A stretch of DNA of 64,000 nt from Clytia hemisphaerica (lineage: Eukaryota; Cnidaria; Hydrozoa; Leptothecata; Clytiidae): assembly GCA_902728285.1 (NCBI GenBank), contig CACVBU010000276.1:310001-374000 (forward strand), given 5' to 3'. Below the pieces are notes generated by a model. It saw only the letters and a program-made list of their open reading frames with translations. It had not been told where the DNA came from and searched no databases. Made by a program: the position numbers and the translations under genes. This document shows, one piece after another, positions 20,446 to 33,487 of the stretch (its first letter is position 1; every line of letters begins with the position of its first letter).

Positions 20446-23400
20446 TTTGATTTCACCATGTACAGAGGCTCCACAAAGGCTCAAATTCCGATGTTATTTT
20501 TCTTTTAAACTGAAAATTCAAAAGTTGATAGTTATGGAAACGCATTGCTTTGTCGAATTCTACTGTAAATTAATATGACATTACGCAAGAAAAATTATTT
20601 TATTTGGATTACTTCAAGAATATCAACACCTAATCTCATTTCGAGATTTCTGATCAAAAAAAAAATCTTATCATCTTCTTCAATAAGCTTAATATATTGT
20701 AAGAGTAAAAAAAAACTCATGAAAAAAATCTCGTAGAAAATTAATAATTCACTTCAATATGCGATTGAGTGAAAAAAAGTTTTTAACCCATTCAACAAGT
20801 TAGGGAGAAAAAATATTAAACAGGGGGTTTTTCGTTTCAACACTTGGTAAATAATTGATGAAAATAGTCTTCTTTCTTTCTGACTACTTTATCCATGAGA
20901 TTTTGATAAAATTTCTATTTCCAAACTTTAGTATTCGAGCCAAATGTATTAACAATCGCGTTTCATACAGTTTCTTTCAAAAACAGTTTTCTCTTCGCTA
21001 AGATCTGACTATTATTCAGATATTGTGTCCATGAAATATTTATAACGTTCAAGACACTTTGTTTTTATTTTAACACTGTGTGTAGTCACCCGACGATAAG
21101 CGTTGTCAGGAGCTTTATATTCATTCAATATTTAATTAATGTTGAATTGAATAGGTAGAGAGGTAAATCTGCACGCATCCCAAATAATCTATTACTACAA
21201 CTGACTTTTCTAGCTTACTACTGTACTAATATTTTCTAATATTTCTTTAATGTTTTTCTTCGTATCGAAAACTAGACAGAAGTTTTATCTCCACTGAGAA
21301 AGATGCCTTATTTATCGAATCTCTGATGGAGTTTTGAGCTGTAAGTAAGGAATGGAATTTGAAAACCCCTCCCATTGAATATGCAATTCCAGGCAAATGG
21401 TCTATGAACTTTTCAGAGTTTCCCAGATAGCCTAATTATTAGTGGCATTGCTTGACAGAATACACCTATAAGCCCTGCTTTTGATTTCCAGAATACCGCA
21501 AGAGTTTGAAAAGAAAAAGTAGGTAAAACTTAGCCGCAGGTGGTGAGTGCGCCAAAGCAATCTGAAAGTCATTAGTATGCCTGTGAATTGACCAAACCTT
21601 CTGATTGAGTGGGCTTTCTTTTCAAAAGTATAGACGTCTTCACTTTCTCACTCCTGAAAGAAAAGTCTGAAAGAATTTGTAAAAATCCATCCAATTCTTT
21701 ATTGAGTGAACTTGAGCTTTTCCTGGTGTCTACTTAAAATAAATCTGCCTGCTGGAATGTCTGCATTTTAAGATGGGATTCAGGTCCTGAAATTGCTAAA
21801 AACTTCCCTAGAAATAAGAACGCTATAAGAACAATTTTTGGGTGAAACTGCCGAAAATACGAACAGCTGAACCGGGACGGGGGTGTGAAGATACGATTTT
21901 ACGATTTCCATTGTCGATAAAATTTCCATAATATCCATATTAAATCTTTGGTACTTAGTTTTTTAGGTTATCAGCTTTGTCGCTTTGTATTGTGGTACTT
22001 TTGTTTGATGATCAATTTTAACTACTTATTCAAACAATTGCTGATTCTTCTTTCCAGCATCGACACGGGGTGTCAATTTTCCACCATATCTTTTTCGACA
22101 AATCCATAGCTTATTATGAAAATATTACCCAGAAAAATTGTTTTTAAACCCTTTCGAACGACAAAATTTCAAAATATCGATTGATTTTCAACTATCACTG
22201 CAGATTTTACTAGACGTTTATAAGTTTCTATAACTTGTACATTTTCAATAAATTATTGCTTCAACTTTTCTTAATCTTCGTTTTCTTGGCACAAAAGAAT
22301 TGAAAAAGTAGCGTTAAAAACATCGAGAAGGTGTGAAAATATTGAGGGAAAATATATTTCTATTACAAACCCATTCTCGCAACCGTCCCTTAATGTTTTC
22401 TTTACTAATTATGATATTTTCGAAATTTAAAACTTTTTTTTGGTGGAAATATCATTTTTCATACTAAGTCCAAATAAATATAAAAGCTTGAAACTATAAT
22501 TTGACACGCGTGATGTGAATACCGTGAGTATCACAATGACTATTGCACTGTGACGACAAATCCTGATTCTTTTCAACGCGCACTCAATGAGGACAAAAAT
22601 TAATCATCTAGGATCTTGGTAGAAGGCCATGCTAATCAAATCGCGAATAAGAAAAATAAACTTCAGAGAACCTAGCTGGCACACAACGTTGTTTCAACGT
22701 CCATCTAATGTTCACAACGTCCATATAACGTTAAATGAACGTTGAAACAACGTTGTGTGCCAGCTGGGAAGCTTAGTTGTGGTGCCCACGGTATGATTTC
22801 AACGCATGACCAATATCTTTTTCTGTCTGAATTCAGTGCCCAAGTCAAACAGGCTAACTAAAACCACTAAAGTCACTAAGTCCGAGGGGTTCTAGGTTTG
22901 TGGTATCTGGCTATGTGTCGTCCAGCCTTTGATACTCGAATCAGATCCTCATAAGAGATTAAAAAGGTGTATTAGATCAGAAGTTAACACCGCTAAAGGT
23001 TAACAAGTCAGAATTTCGGCTTCGTTTCGGAGCAAACCTCAATTCTGCCACAGGACTAACGCCGATAGCATCATTTGAAAATTGCAAACATCTGACATAA
23101 TCAAAATCCAAGTCAAATTTTAACAAAATTAATTAAAAGTATTGACTTGAACCCAATTTTAATTAACTGCCAGGTGGTCCTTAACTGTGACTGTCCCTAC
23201 TTGATGTTCTTTAAAACAAATTTTGAAAATTTTGAAAAAAAAAATAGACCATGACAGCACACCAATCAACGTTGAATGACCTCTTTTACTAATCTGATTT
23301 CCAATTTCTTCAATTTCTTTGAGTTTTGAGAAGAATGAGAAGATGACTTCCCTTTCAAGTGTTATAGAAGGGTATTTAAAATAAGGTTTTTATTTTTTAA

Positions 23401-24162
23401 TTTTATTTTTTCTTGAATAAATTATGAAAAATAGTTTTCATCGTATTTCGGGCCATGTCATTACATGTGGTTTCTCTTCTGTTATTATCGGAGGTTTCAA
23501 GTTGTGATTTTCGAAAAACATAACCCCCGGTTTTTCATGTAAGTCATTTTCAATCGAGATTATTTTTTCAATTATTTTTCAACTTAATAAATATATTTAT
23601 TGCTTTTTATCTTTGAGTTTTCGACTGTTTACTTGCAATATTTTGTCGTTGTTTTAAATCTTTTATAAGATTAACAATATTACAAAATACTACAACCATT
23701 TTAGTCTTATAAAAAAGATAACGCAATAGACCACAATACCAGGGCAAACCATCTAGTTTGCATTGCGACAATGCATGATTCACGATTTTTAGGAATTTTT
23801 TTTTAATTTCCAGAGAAAAAAATGAGAAAAAGTCTCTCTAAGGGTCGGTTTTCGGAGGTCCCGTCCGCACATACCCCTCATTTCCCAACCCTAGTACCCC
23901 CCGTTTAAATAATATGCTTTGAATTCATATGAATGTAGCCTACTCGAATTCGAATAGTGCCGAGTCTCCTTAGCTCAGCACTCAATGGAAGAGATAATTG
24001 CTCTTAATTAATGAAGAGTTTTAGTTGTACAGAGGCAGAAAAGCCTAAGTTTCTCTCAAAGGACCAAGAATACCCCCGAGTTAATGTCATATTGGAGTTG
24101 AGGGGGCTTTAATCCTAGAGACTCAACTTAAGTTTATGTTCAACGTGAGAGCTATATGGAGA
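20446..24162. other. Intergenic region upstream of the 14-exon gene
   Basis: This should contain the minus-strand promoter of the secreted-protein gene just above 20445. No distinctive core promoter was recognised. The rest is AT-rich non-coding sequence with a palindrome at 22674-22765. No exon could be supported. Confidence 0.5.
22674..22765. repeat. Inverted repeat with arms of about 27 bp
   Basis: AGCTGGCACACAACGTTGTT and the following CAACGT are mirrored by ACGTTGAAACAACGTTGTGTGCCAGCT at the other end. Shorter CAACGTCCAT repeats fill the centre, so the unit is a nested palindrome. Confidence 0.8.
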
Positions 24163-24486
24163 CACCACCTTCTCGCAGACTCACTGATTTTTCCCATTGG
24201 AAAAATTGGCAATTATATCGTCCCCAGTGGAAAATTATACTTCAGTTTTCGTCCAAACTGAAAATTATGAACTAAATCAATTCTCACTGCAAAATATTAT
24301 ACTATTTTTTTCATCCCCAATCCCAATTCAACCATTGTTTTCAAGTCAGATGTTGAAAACAATTGAATTTGAATCCCCAGCCAATAAAAAACAAGGGAAT
24401 ATCAATCCAGATGGAAATTCAATCCGTTATTTTTACACCAACGGGCTGGGCTGAAAAAATCTTACTGGGTCTGTGAGAAGGGGGTG
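24163..24486. mobile_element. CACC..GGGGGTG MITE, same family as 18898-19226
   Basis: Left end CACCACCTTCTCGCAGACTC, right end GTCTGTGAGAAGGGGGTG. Flanks TATGGAGA (24155-24162) and TATGGAAG (24487-24494) fit a decayed 8-bp duplication. The apparent reading frame inside is repeat translation. Confidence 0.7.
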
Positions 24487-24831
24487 TATGGAAGGTTCAG
24501 GTTCAGTAGAGATCGGTTGTTTTCATTCTTTTCCTTCTCGCCAATTCTGTAGTATAGCGGGCGAATCTTTGTAAAAATAGCGGTCAAAAGTTGTTTCAAT
24601 TGACTAATACTACACATTGATACCAAATTTAGCTGTGATTTCATGAAAGATCAATCTTTTGACAGAATACAATCGCCAATACTTTAAATGATTTATGATA
24701 TTTTTTGCAAGTTATATCACTTTTTTTTTTACCCTCAAAACATAAATAATTGAAAAGCAATTCAGTCTATCTAATCTAATCCGAGAAAAATATGTTGGAA
24801 ATAAGCGAGTAACTTCTTGAAGTATGTAGCT

Positions 24832-25064
24832 TAGCTCTAGTTTAGACGGCCCACTTTTCGCCCTGCCTATTCTAATTGTGAATTAAAGTGGGCATAAAGT
24901 GGGCTGTCTAAAGGCAATGCATTACCCTCTTTTGACGTTAATGCAATGTCTTCTTTCAATCTTTTCCAAGCAAAGATTTTAACTGTCAACTTTGTGCCCA
25001 CTTTCTGCCTTCTCTAACAATTAGAATAGGCAGGGCAGAAAGTCGGCCGTCTAAACTAGAGCTA
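24832..25064. mobile_element. MITE with 48-bp terminal inverted repeats
   Basis: TAGCTCTAGTTTAGACGGCC and the following CCCTGCCTATTCTAATTGT are matched in inverted order at 25017-25064, with a few mismatches. A second inner pair (AAAGTGGGC) is also inverted. No coding content. Confidence 0.75.
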
Positions 25065-25284
25065 AAATTTTCTTCTGTTATTCAACACGTATCCAGAAGG
25101 GTATCAAGATATCAAGACTTTCTTCCTAAACATGTGTGCAATATTTTGGTAATCTGGGCTTTAAAACCTAGCTTTGTCCAACAAAACACGAAAACATCAC
25201 GAGTTGTGCGGGATTTCCAATAGATTTTTCGTTCAAATACCGATATCCATCACTTTTTTCCAATCTTTCAGTAAAATTCACATA

Positions 25285-25526
25285 CACGTTTTTTTAAATA
25301 AGAACATCCAAAATATTTGAAGCCTTCGGATATTCTTAACTTTTTGAGTTTTAAGCCTTAAAATGTTCTTAACATGTTCTTGATTTCGCCATTTTTGAGT
25401 ATTTTTGTCCATTTTCCTAAGAAATTGTGTGTTTTGAGGTCTGCAAAATGTTCTTAACTTGTTCTTAATATTTGGCCATCGAAGCCTTATTTTCTTATAT
25501 AGTTTGTTCTTCTTAAAAAAAATGTG
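25285..25526. mobile_element. CACG-ended TA-duplication MITE
   Basis: TA|CACGTTTTTTTAAATAAGAA at the left and TTCTTCTTAAAAAAAATGTG|TA at the right. The interior has repeated TGTTCTTAA words, as in the related pieces at 8055-8250 and 38130-38300. Confidence 0.7.
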
Positions 25527-25990
25527 TAACACGCATTACTTTTTTGCTGAGTTGTTCTAAATGAAGCCTCCATAACCCATAATTCACAAATGCAACTTTG
25601 TGAGCTCCTTACCGCTAAAATACGCCATGGCGATTCCAACATTCGTAGAACAAAAAAATAAATCTTCTGTGCCAAATCTTACATACGGTGGTGTAAACTT
25701 TGTCTCAAGTTGCAATCCCCAAAATAAAACTTTTGCGTTAATGTCTCATTCCATTGTTACAAGGTCAGAAAACTACAGAACTGATCTAATTCCAACTAGA
25801 ATAGGGTCTCCAAAAATACAGAACTTCACACATTATTTTCAAAAGTCAGAGCTTATTTTTACGTTTCAATAGTAGGCCAAGGTAGGATTGCAAGACACAA
25901 AAGCACTGCATTCTGTTCAGTGCTAATATTTTCCGTCACAGACGGATTTTTGTCTCAGCAAACTATATAAAGAGGTTTTCCCTCTCAGCG

Positions 25991-26392
25991 TCTAGCAAGC
26001 TAGACGACTAATTTATACATAGTAGAAATAAAGCAAAAAGTAATGAATGGAACAATTTTAGTCGTCTAGAAACCTTTGTGCACTAACTCCAAACAAAAGA
26101 AAAGTGTCAATATTGCAATTATAATTTTTTCATGCTCAAAATAATTCTTGGGGAAAAAATATGTGTGGATTTGCGTATTGAAAGTTTTTCATTTGAGTTG
26201 ATTTCGTTTTGAGAGTTTGTTGTTGCTTGATAAATTGTTTTCTCGCCACGCAAGTTTCTGCGTAGCTAGCCCCTGTATCTATAAGGCTGGAACACCGGAT
26301 TCTTCCAGTCGTTTATACAAACTAAATCCCGTATTATTATTATTAGTATTGGTATTATTAGTATTACACGCATTATAAACGACTCCAGTCTA
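25991..26392. mobile_element. Mobile repeat with 9-bp target duplication, copy 1
   Basis: Flanked by identical CTCTCAGCG at 25982-25990 and 26393-26401. It starts TCTAGCAAGCTAGACGAC and ends GACTCCAGTCTA. The start can pair with TTAGTCGTCTAG about 70 bp inside, and CAGTCGTTTATA pairs with TATAAACGACT near the right end, giving a hairpin at each end. Nearly identical to 33747-34136 apart from an ATT-repeat length difference. Confidence 0.8.
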
Positions 26393-26401
26393 CTCTCAGC
26401 G

Positions 26402-28910
26402 AAGTATATAAGAAATAAGGCTTCTCCGTTCCAAAATTCTTAATATTTTGCCAAAGTCTCAAGGATATGTGCTAATTTGCTGTGGGAAGATCCCTTTTCC
26501 ATCTCATACGAAAAATCTTGCTTTGACCACTTCTGTAAATGAAGGGAGAATTTTCACTCATAGCTGACCAAATAAACTGAAATACAGACATAAACGGGTC
26601 TTTTACTAACCTGAGTATCAGAGGTTAAGTTTTCAAAGAATATATTAACCTCTGAAGACCAATAATAGAAATTTTATCGCGCGTGTGTCAATCTTAATCA
26701 CAGTAGAAAGAATCAAAGATGAAGAGTAAATATTACAATATTAATGTCTAGCAGACTGTATCAGTATGCAGTTTACTATTTACGAATTCCCCAGAAACCT
26801 CCAAGTGTAATTGAAATGAGTTTCTTTCAAAAGAAATCTTTTACATGATTCCCAAATGTATAACAGTAGTTACTAAACTTTTAATTATGGAAATGTCACT
26901 TTAATCGAATCGAAATAATAGACTTTATGTTATGATTCTCTATCACTGACTCTTTTTAAAAAGCATTGACGACATATTTGAGTTGTATTTTCAACGACGG
27001 GAATAAAAGTATCAACTTTGAACTTCATCCAAGATCTTGGATGGTCGTCATGGTTACTTTTCTCTGCGTTGATTGCGTGCTGAATAGAATCAGATTGGTC
27101 GGCACAGCGTCGATATATGATTTCGACCTGTGCTTTTCACGGTAGTCTTTTACCGATACCGAGATGCCGATCTAAAAACGGTCACTACCGATAATCCTTC
27201 CTTATTCCTAAGTTAATAGATGACACGTCTTTCTTTCATTAGCGGACGGGACAACAAGGTAAGTAATTTAAGTCTTAAAATCACAAAATATCTGAAAAGA
27301 TGGCAACATAAAAACTTATTTAAGCCAATTCATTATAGGTGTTTTCTTGAAATGCTTTCAGTGCTATCTACGGACCGTTAGTGGTAGCTATTTCTACAGG
27401 AAAAAATCTATTGCCGGTAAAGCGTAGTCACACAGAAAAATGTTAATCACTTAAATTTGAGAGGTAATCAGGCAGGGCTATGGAGCTATTACAATACCGT
27501 TTGAAGTTCTTAATGAGAAATCTTTTTTGGATGATTTCCGTCTTCCGTAGGTTGCGTAATACCTGATAATACCTAATATCTAAAATTGATAAAAAAGAAT
27601 TCTTCTCTTTGAAAAATAATTGCTTGCAGTAGGTGGTTATCTTTGGAGGGGAAGAGTATCTGTTTATGGGTCCAGTGACAACAGCACTTTGTTGGATTTT
27701 TCACGCTTGGAGCCTGAATTTATAACCATGTACAGTGGATTTCTTCATTTGATAATTCGAACTGATTTTCGATGAAGAACTGTTTTCATAAGAATGTGGA
27801 CTTCTCTGTAATTCAAACAAAGTATCAAAACCGTACAGCTAGTTTCAATTTATATTCAATATATTGTCCAAGTCTTGAGATATAATTTGGAGTCACCTTT
27901 CAGGATTTAGGGGGAAAGGGGCAGAAAGTAAATAGCTTTATTTTCGGAATTTCAAATAATGGTGACGTCAGTAGGTTTTTACCACGTCACCACGTCACCA
28001 TTTTTGCTGAACTGCTGAATGAGCTGTTATTAAAGACAAACTGGCAAAACTTTCAATTCAATCAAATGAACATTTCGAAAGTTATCCAAAACTTTTGTGA
28101 AGAGGGGGAGCAATAACCAAGATAACACAAAGAGTTCGTGACCCAAATTAATATCAATAAAAAGGGGGTTATGGGGCAAGGGGATTAATTAAGAAACTCT
28201 TTTATTTTCTCCTTCATTCCGGGGGAGGGGGTTATTAGGGTGGGAATATGTGGTAAGCGGATCAGACCTACGAAATTGACTCTTACAGAGACTAAAAAGT
28301 GACCATAAGAGGAACAAAATTGGCACTCTTAGACACCCTTTGGAACCTTAGATAAATAATTTTCGGAAAGTTTTCTAACCCTAGAAATTCTTTCGACTTT
28401 CCATGGTTTTCATTTCACTTTCCTCTAAAAAGGGGAAGATCCCTTTGAAAATTTTTTACTTTTCTTTTGTAACCCTTAGAATGACTAGGGATGGAAAAAA
28501 GGCCGACCCTTACTGTCCGTAAGTACCAAGCACCTATTTTTGCCTTCAGTTCAATCAATATGTTTCTGTGGTTAAGTTAAAAGGAAGAAAAATACTCCAG
28601 AACGATTTTACGAATTAAAGCCTTAGCTTTCACAGATTTCCGTTTTTCTCGACACGTAAAGCAGTGGGATTATCGAAAGCTTTCTAGATTTCTTTTGAAT
28701 GATAAATGTGTTGTTGTTATTTTCTTGTCCTTATCCCATAAAGTCCAATCTTTGAATAAAAAGGCCCAAAGTGGCTAGAAGAGATGCAAACTTTTTCAAT
28801 TGTCCAGTCAAGAAAAGTTGAACATTCTCACCGCAACTATGACAATGGTTTGAATTTCCTGTTTGGGTTGGGAATAAATGACTTCACTTCCCCAACCAAT
28901 CTAGTTCCTT
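26402..28910. other. Repeat-derived non-coding region
   Basis: Segment 26610-27165 is a repeat unit present elsewhere in inverted orientation, split into 43335-43560 and 46288-46600. The rest is AT-rich with no supported exon. A short inverted GGTGACGT pair lies at 27960-28000. Confidence 0.55.
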
Positions 28911-29164
<254 letters not shown>

Positions 29165-30620
29165 GTCGGCCAGTTTAATTAGGGAGGCGTCCCACCGGGT
29201 CATTATTTTTGGGATTTAAGACCTGCTTTTCTTTCTTATTACTGACCTTATTGTTCTTGGGAAAATTGTTCGCTTCAAACCAGAGGATATTGTGATTTTC
29301 TGGATGATTTGCCATTTAGTAGTCATTCGATAATATTCGGCAGAATGAGTATAGGGCAGGTGGGCAGTATGAAAAGGTTCGGATGATAAATTCGTGTTTA
29401 AACCATGTAGGTCAATGACACACAAATGGTTTGTTTATTAAACCCTCATTAAGATATTTCCTAAGGATTAATATTTCATAATATTATGTATTTTTGTGAT
29501 AAGCAATCGAGTTCCTAAAGGCTTATTTTAATAGAAATGCGAATTTTAAGATCTTTTTTGAGTATCATTTCATAGATTGGATATTGGATTAGATTAAGAT
29601 ATTTGCCATTCACTGATTGCTTACTATTCTGAAATTCTTATAATTAGACATTTGTTTTGAGTTTTCAAATAAACAATAACGATCATGATAAGTTGACGTG
29701 CTTCTTTCAGCAAAGCGGTTCTTTGATTTGACAAAACGCTATAATGAAAACATTAAGTGAAGCGGAATGTGTTCAAAATAGGTATTATAACAACAACGTA
29801 ATTAACAGTACGGCTCATTTAGTATTTAATGCCGCTAGTTCTCTCGGTTAATTGACTCGCTTAAACATAAATCTATCATTCTTTTGTATAGCTTTAATCC
29901 TTTGCATTATAGATTCGCCAATGTTTATATTTCAGATATCATTGGTAGCTTATACTATGATAGTAAAAGGTCCGAGTTTGGTTGCTTAGGTAATTAGAGA
30001 TTTGAGTAGAATTTTTTGGCAGATTAATGCGCGCTTTAATCCCGCAATTGACGATGCAGTGTTTTTATTGTGGCTATTAATATAGTCATTATTATTTTAT
30101 GTGGTATTTATAGTATTTTATAATGATGGGTCATTATTTATAATTAAAACTTGCTTGAATTGTGCGGTGGTTTCGGTGTTTTTGTTCATCATGAATGAAA
30201 ACACGTCAAGGTAGTTTCTGGGTTAGTTTGATGACTTGGTAGTTGCAAGGATATTCTTGAAATGTAGTTTCTGGGAAATTGGAGTCTATTTATTTATCAA
30301 CTCTTGCGCCCCAAAGACGTATCGAGTTTGCCAGGCTTCACAGGGTCGGATACAGGAGGTAGGCTATCTTATTCATGGAGAGTAATTAATTTCCATATAA
30401 GGTAATACGATAATAAAGTGCACTCTCCGCCATTGGTTATAGCCTCCCTCTGTATCCGAGCCTGCTTCAAATATTTCTATTTAGAGGCGCGCCAATAATG
30501 TTTATGTTTCTTTTCTTTATAGTTGATGTAAAGTAGTACAATGTGTACTTAACTCGAGGCTAATCAATATCAACTTTTAATTACAAATCTATCTAGAAGG
30601 TTGATACTCAAGATCAACTA
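29165..30620. other. Non-coding region, no gene seen
   Basis: AT-rich sequence without convincing exons. At 30340-30480 there are inverted GGCTTCACAGGGTCGGATAC / GTATCCGAGCCTGC-like words that look like ends of a short repeat. Confidence 0.4.
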
Positions 30621-31990
30621 TTATTTACAAATTAATTTAAATTTAATCGATAAACCAACGCCATGGATAAAGGTACGACAGTTTCGGCAAGGACAAGTAG
30701 TGGGCCTCCATTGCTTGATTTCTTTTTTAAATTCATCTGTGTTTTTAAGTTTTTTAAAGTCATCGGGAAGGGTAGCCCAGATTTTAGGTCCCAAGAAAGC
30801 TAAAGACGATTTTCCATTTATTTCACTTTCAACTACTCGAGTTTTGATTTAAATAGCTCTGTGGATAAGGATTGAATTGCTCGTTGATGGAAGGTGGAAC
30901 CATTGTCAAGTTTCAACAGATCTTCGAATGATGAGTTGTAGTCTGAGTAAACGATTCTCAAGCATCTTTTATGTAGATTGTTGATTTTATCCTCTAGAGT
31001 CCTGCTATGAAACATCCATATGAGAGGACAGTAATTGAAGTGGCATTTAATGAAAGCATTCATTAAGCTTCTTTTTTTCTAAACTGAGATATGTGCTTAT
31101 TCTGGCTAAGGTGGTTACTTTCTTGCAAAGATTTTCTATATGCGATTCAAACGTCAAGAGATTATCGAAGGTTACTGCAAGAATCTTTGACGTTTTGGTA
31201 TTGAAAACAGTTTCTTCTCTAATATTTAAACACCCCTGTCTCAGTGCCCCGGTGGCATGATTTCAGTACATGATTTTTTTCAGTACATGGTTTCAGTACA
31301 TGATTTTTTCCTACGTCACTGCAGTAATCAAATTTTTATTGCACTCATTTGTGAATTGAGATATAAATTGAATAAAGACAGCGACAATAAAAAACAGTTC
31401 TTGAATTCCCAAGCCATTTAGGATGATTACAAATGAGTGCAATAAAAATTTGATTACTGCAGTGACGTAGGAAAAAATCATGTACTGAAACCATGTACTG
31501 AAAAAAATCATGTACTGAAATCATGCCACCGGGGCACTGAGACAGGGGTGTATTTAAATAGAGCGAATCGTCACTGATGTTAACTATTAGCTGACATTTG
31601 TCAGCATTGCCAACCATTTGATTAATTGAAAGCCATGTTAAGATTTTTTCTGCTACAGAGCTTAGTTTACCACTTACTTCAATCCAGGTCGGAGCACTAA
31701 CATAGGGTGTCGTATCGTCCGCATAATTTGCGACCTTAGTATTCTCAATGATGAAAAAGAGGTCAGAGATATAAATATTGAAAAGTAGAGGACCAAGGAT
31801 GGATCCCTGGGGGACACCATCCTCGGTTCGTTGCCTACTTTTGTCTTTTGTTACCTATTTTCTAGAAAACTCTTGACTAACCTAGTGGAAAGGTCATCGA
31901 ATCCGTATGCACTAATCTTTGCTACAAGTAATTTGTGGCACATGCAATCAAAGGTTAGAAAGGTCGATGAGCAGTGCCCCAAAGCATAAT
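30621..31990 (-). pseudogene. Broken non-LTR retrotransposon (LINE) reverse transcriptase, 3' half
   Basis: On the minus strand, pieces of one protein occur in order. First come AYGFDDLSTRLVKSF (near 31890) and [17 protein letters not shown]. They are followed by the catalytic-box segment [10 protein letters not shown] (near 31705) and [14 protein letters not shown]. After a MITE insertion the order resumes with FESHIENLCKKVTT, NYCPLIWMFHSRTL, FLGPKIWATLPDDFKK and CPCRNCRTFIHGVG, then a stop at 30621-30623. This is the thumb and C-terminal order of Jockey/CR1-like LINEs. It is not functional: the palindromic MITE at 31231-31550 interrupts it, there is a frame change near 31075 and the 5' half is missing. 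Confidence 0.85.
31231..31550. mobile_element. Perfectly palindromic MITE inserted in the LINE
   Basis: Arms 31231-31352 and 31429-31550 are 122 bp each and read as exact reverse complements around a 76-bp centre. Ends CACCCCTGTCTCA / TGAGACAGGGGTG. The flanking 8-mers TATTTAAA (31223-31230 and 31551-31558) are identical. Perfect arms and duplication indicate a young insertion of the CACCCC family. Confidence 0.9.
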
Positions 31991-33487
31991 AGCCTTGATT
32001 CAAGCTAGTTTACATTTTTGTTATTTTTGATGTTTATGCTGTGTACTGCTTTTTCTACCTTGATATTTGTAAACCAAGGGTCCGATAGCATCTCAGCTTT
32101 GTGTAATTATTGGGTTGAGAAAGCATGCACCGAAACATCAAAAAACAGAAAAGCCTTGATGTATCCAGGCTAGTTTAAACAATGCCAACAACTTTTTATA
32201 TTTTATGGTGGGCTGTTGAATGTATTAAGAAAAATCCATCAGAAGACATTGAAGGGGAAAAGACAACTGCAAATCTCAATGGTTCTTCATGCTCGGTTTT
32301 CTCATAAAATCACAATGAGGGTCATGGTAAACAAGAAGCTTGGCAAAAAGCTATCGACTCTTAGTTTATGGTTAAGCAACTTCGATGCACGAATATTGTA
32401 TTTATATTTTGGTTTGATTTGAGAAACATGATCGATTTTCAATTTGTTTTCATTTTCTAACTAAGGAAAGTTGACAAAGGAAAGGTTTTTTGTCCATTAC
32501 GGGCTATGTCTGTATGAAGTATCGATTCTTATTCAAATAAAAAACAGAAACCTCTCTTTGAACACTTTAAAGTACATGCCAAGGAAAGTAAGATGAAAAA
32601 TGTTTCGAGTTAAGATATAGCGTTGCATAATACGAGCAGACAAAGAGTTTCTCTCTCGAGCGATAATATGTTACATGCAACTATTGTAATATAGCGAGAG
32701 TAGAGAAAATCGTAAAAGAAAGTGCAAAGAGGAGTTTCCCTTACATGGGAAGGAAGAAAGAAGAAAAAGTTTCCATTACCAGGCACTTCCAGATTAACAA
32801 CTCCCTTAGACTCTACAGTTTTATTGCAAACGACTATTGAATAATATCCACATTTAGTTCCTTTTATAGTTAAGCTTTAAAGCTCGTAAGACTATTTTGC
32901 TTCCCTTTTTTGGTAAATTCAACACTATCTAATGAACTGAAACAGATGTCTTTATAAATTATGTATGAGATTTTTTCTTACCGTTTAAGGATATTTTGTC
33001 CACCTTTAGCTGATCACGATAGAGTATATAACGCTGCCGGTCTATCTGTAAGACCAACTCTTGTTTTGAACTTTCATTCAGAGGTGGCAGACGTGGTAAT
33101 TGATGTGGATAGCTCAGTAAAACAGCGAATTAATTATTCTGTTCTCGGACAAAACTTTTAAACAGTTAGTAACACTGTTCCGATTTTGTGTGCTTCGATC
33201 GGGACGTAAATGTGGGGGGCGTTTGGTTTTTCGGATTGCGGAAATCGACCCTTTTTTCTGCGGAATTTCGGAAATCAGGCAAAATTCCTTCGTTATTTCG
33301 GAATTCTAAAATTGTTTCGGTATCGAAATCCATGAATTTTTGCTTCGAAATTTCGGTATAAGTTTTTATCCCCTTTTTTCCGGAATTCATACATGAAAAA
33401 TCAAATTTGATGAAAAATTAGTCAAAACGAGGAAAAATTGCAAGTATTTTTTTACGGAATTTCGGAAATTTTGGCAAAATTATTTGG
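31991..33487. other. Non-coding region, repeat fragments
   Basis: The sequence near 31980-32180 contains a repeated CCTTGATTCAAGCTAG / CCTTGATGTATCCAGGCTAG word. Segment 33180-33480 has repeated TTTCGGAATT/TTTCGGAAAT words that resume after 34185. No supported exon. Confidence 0.45.
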
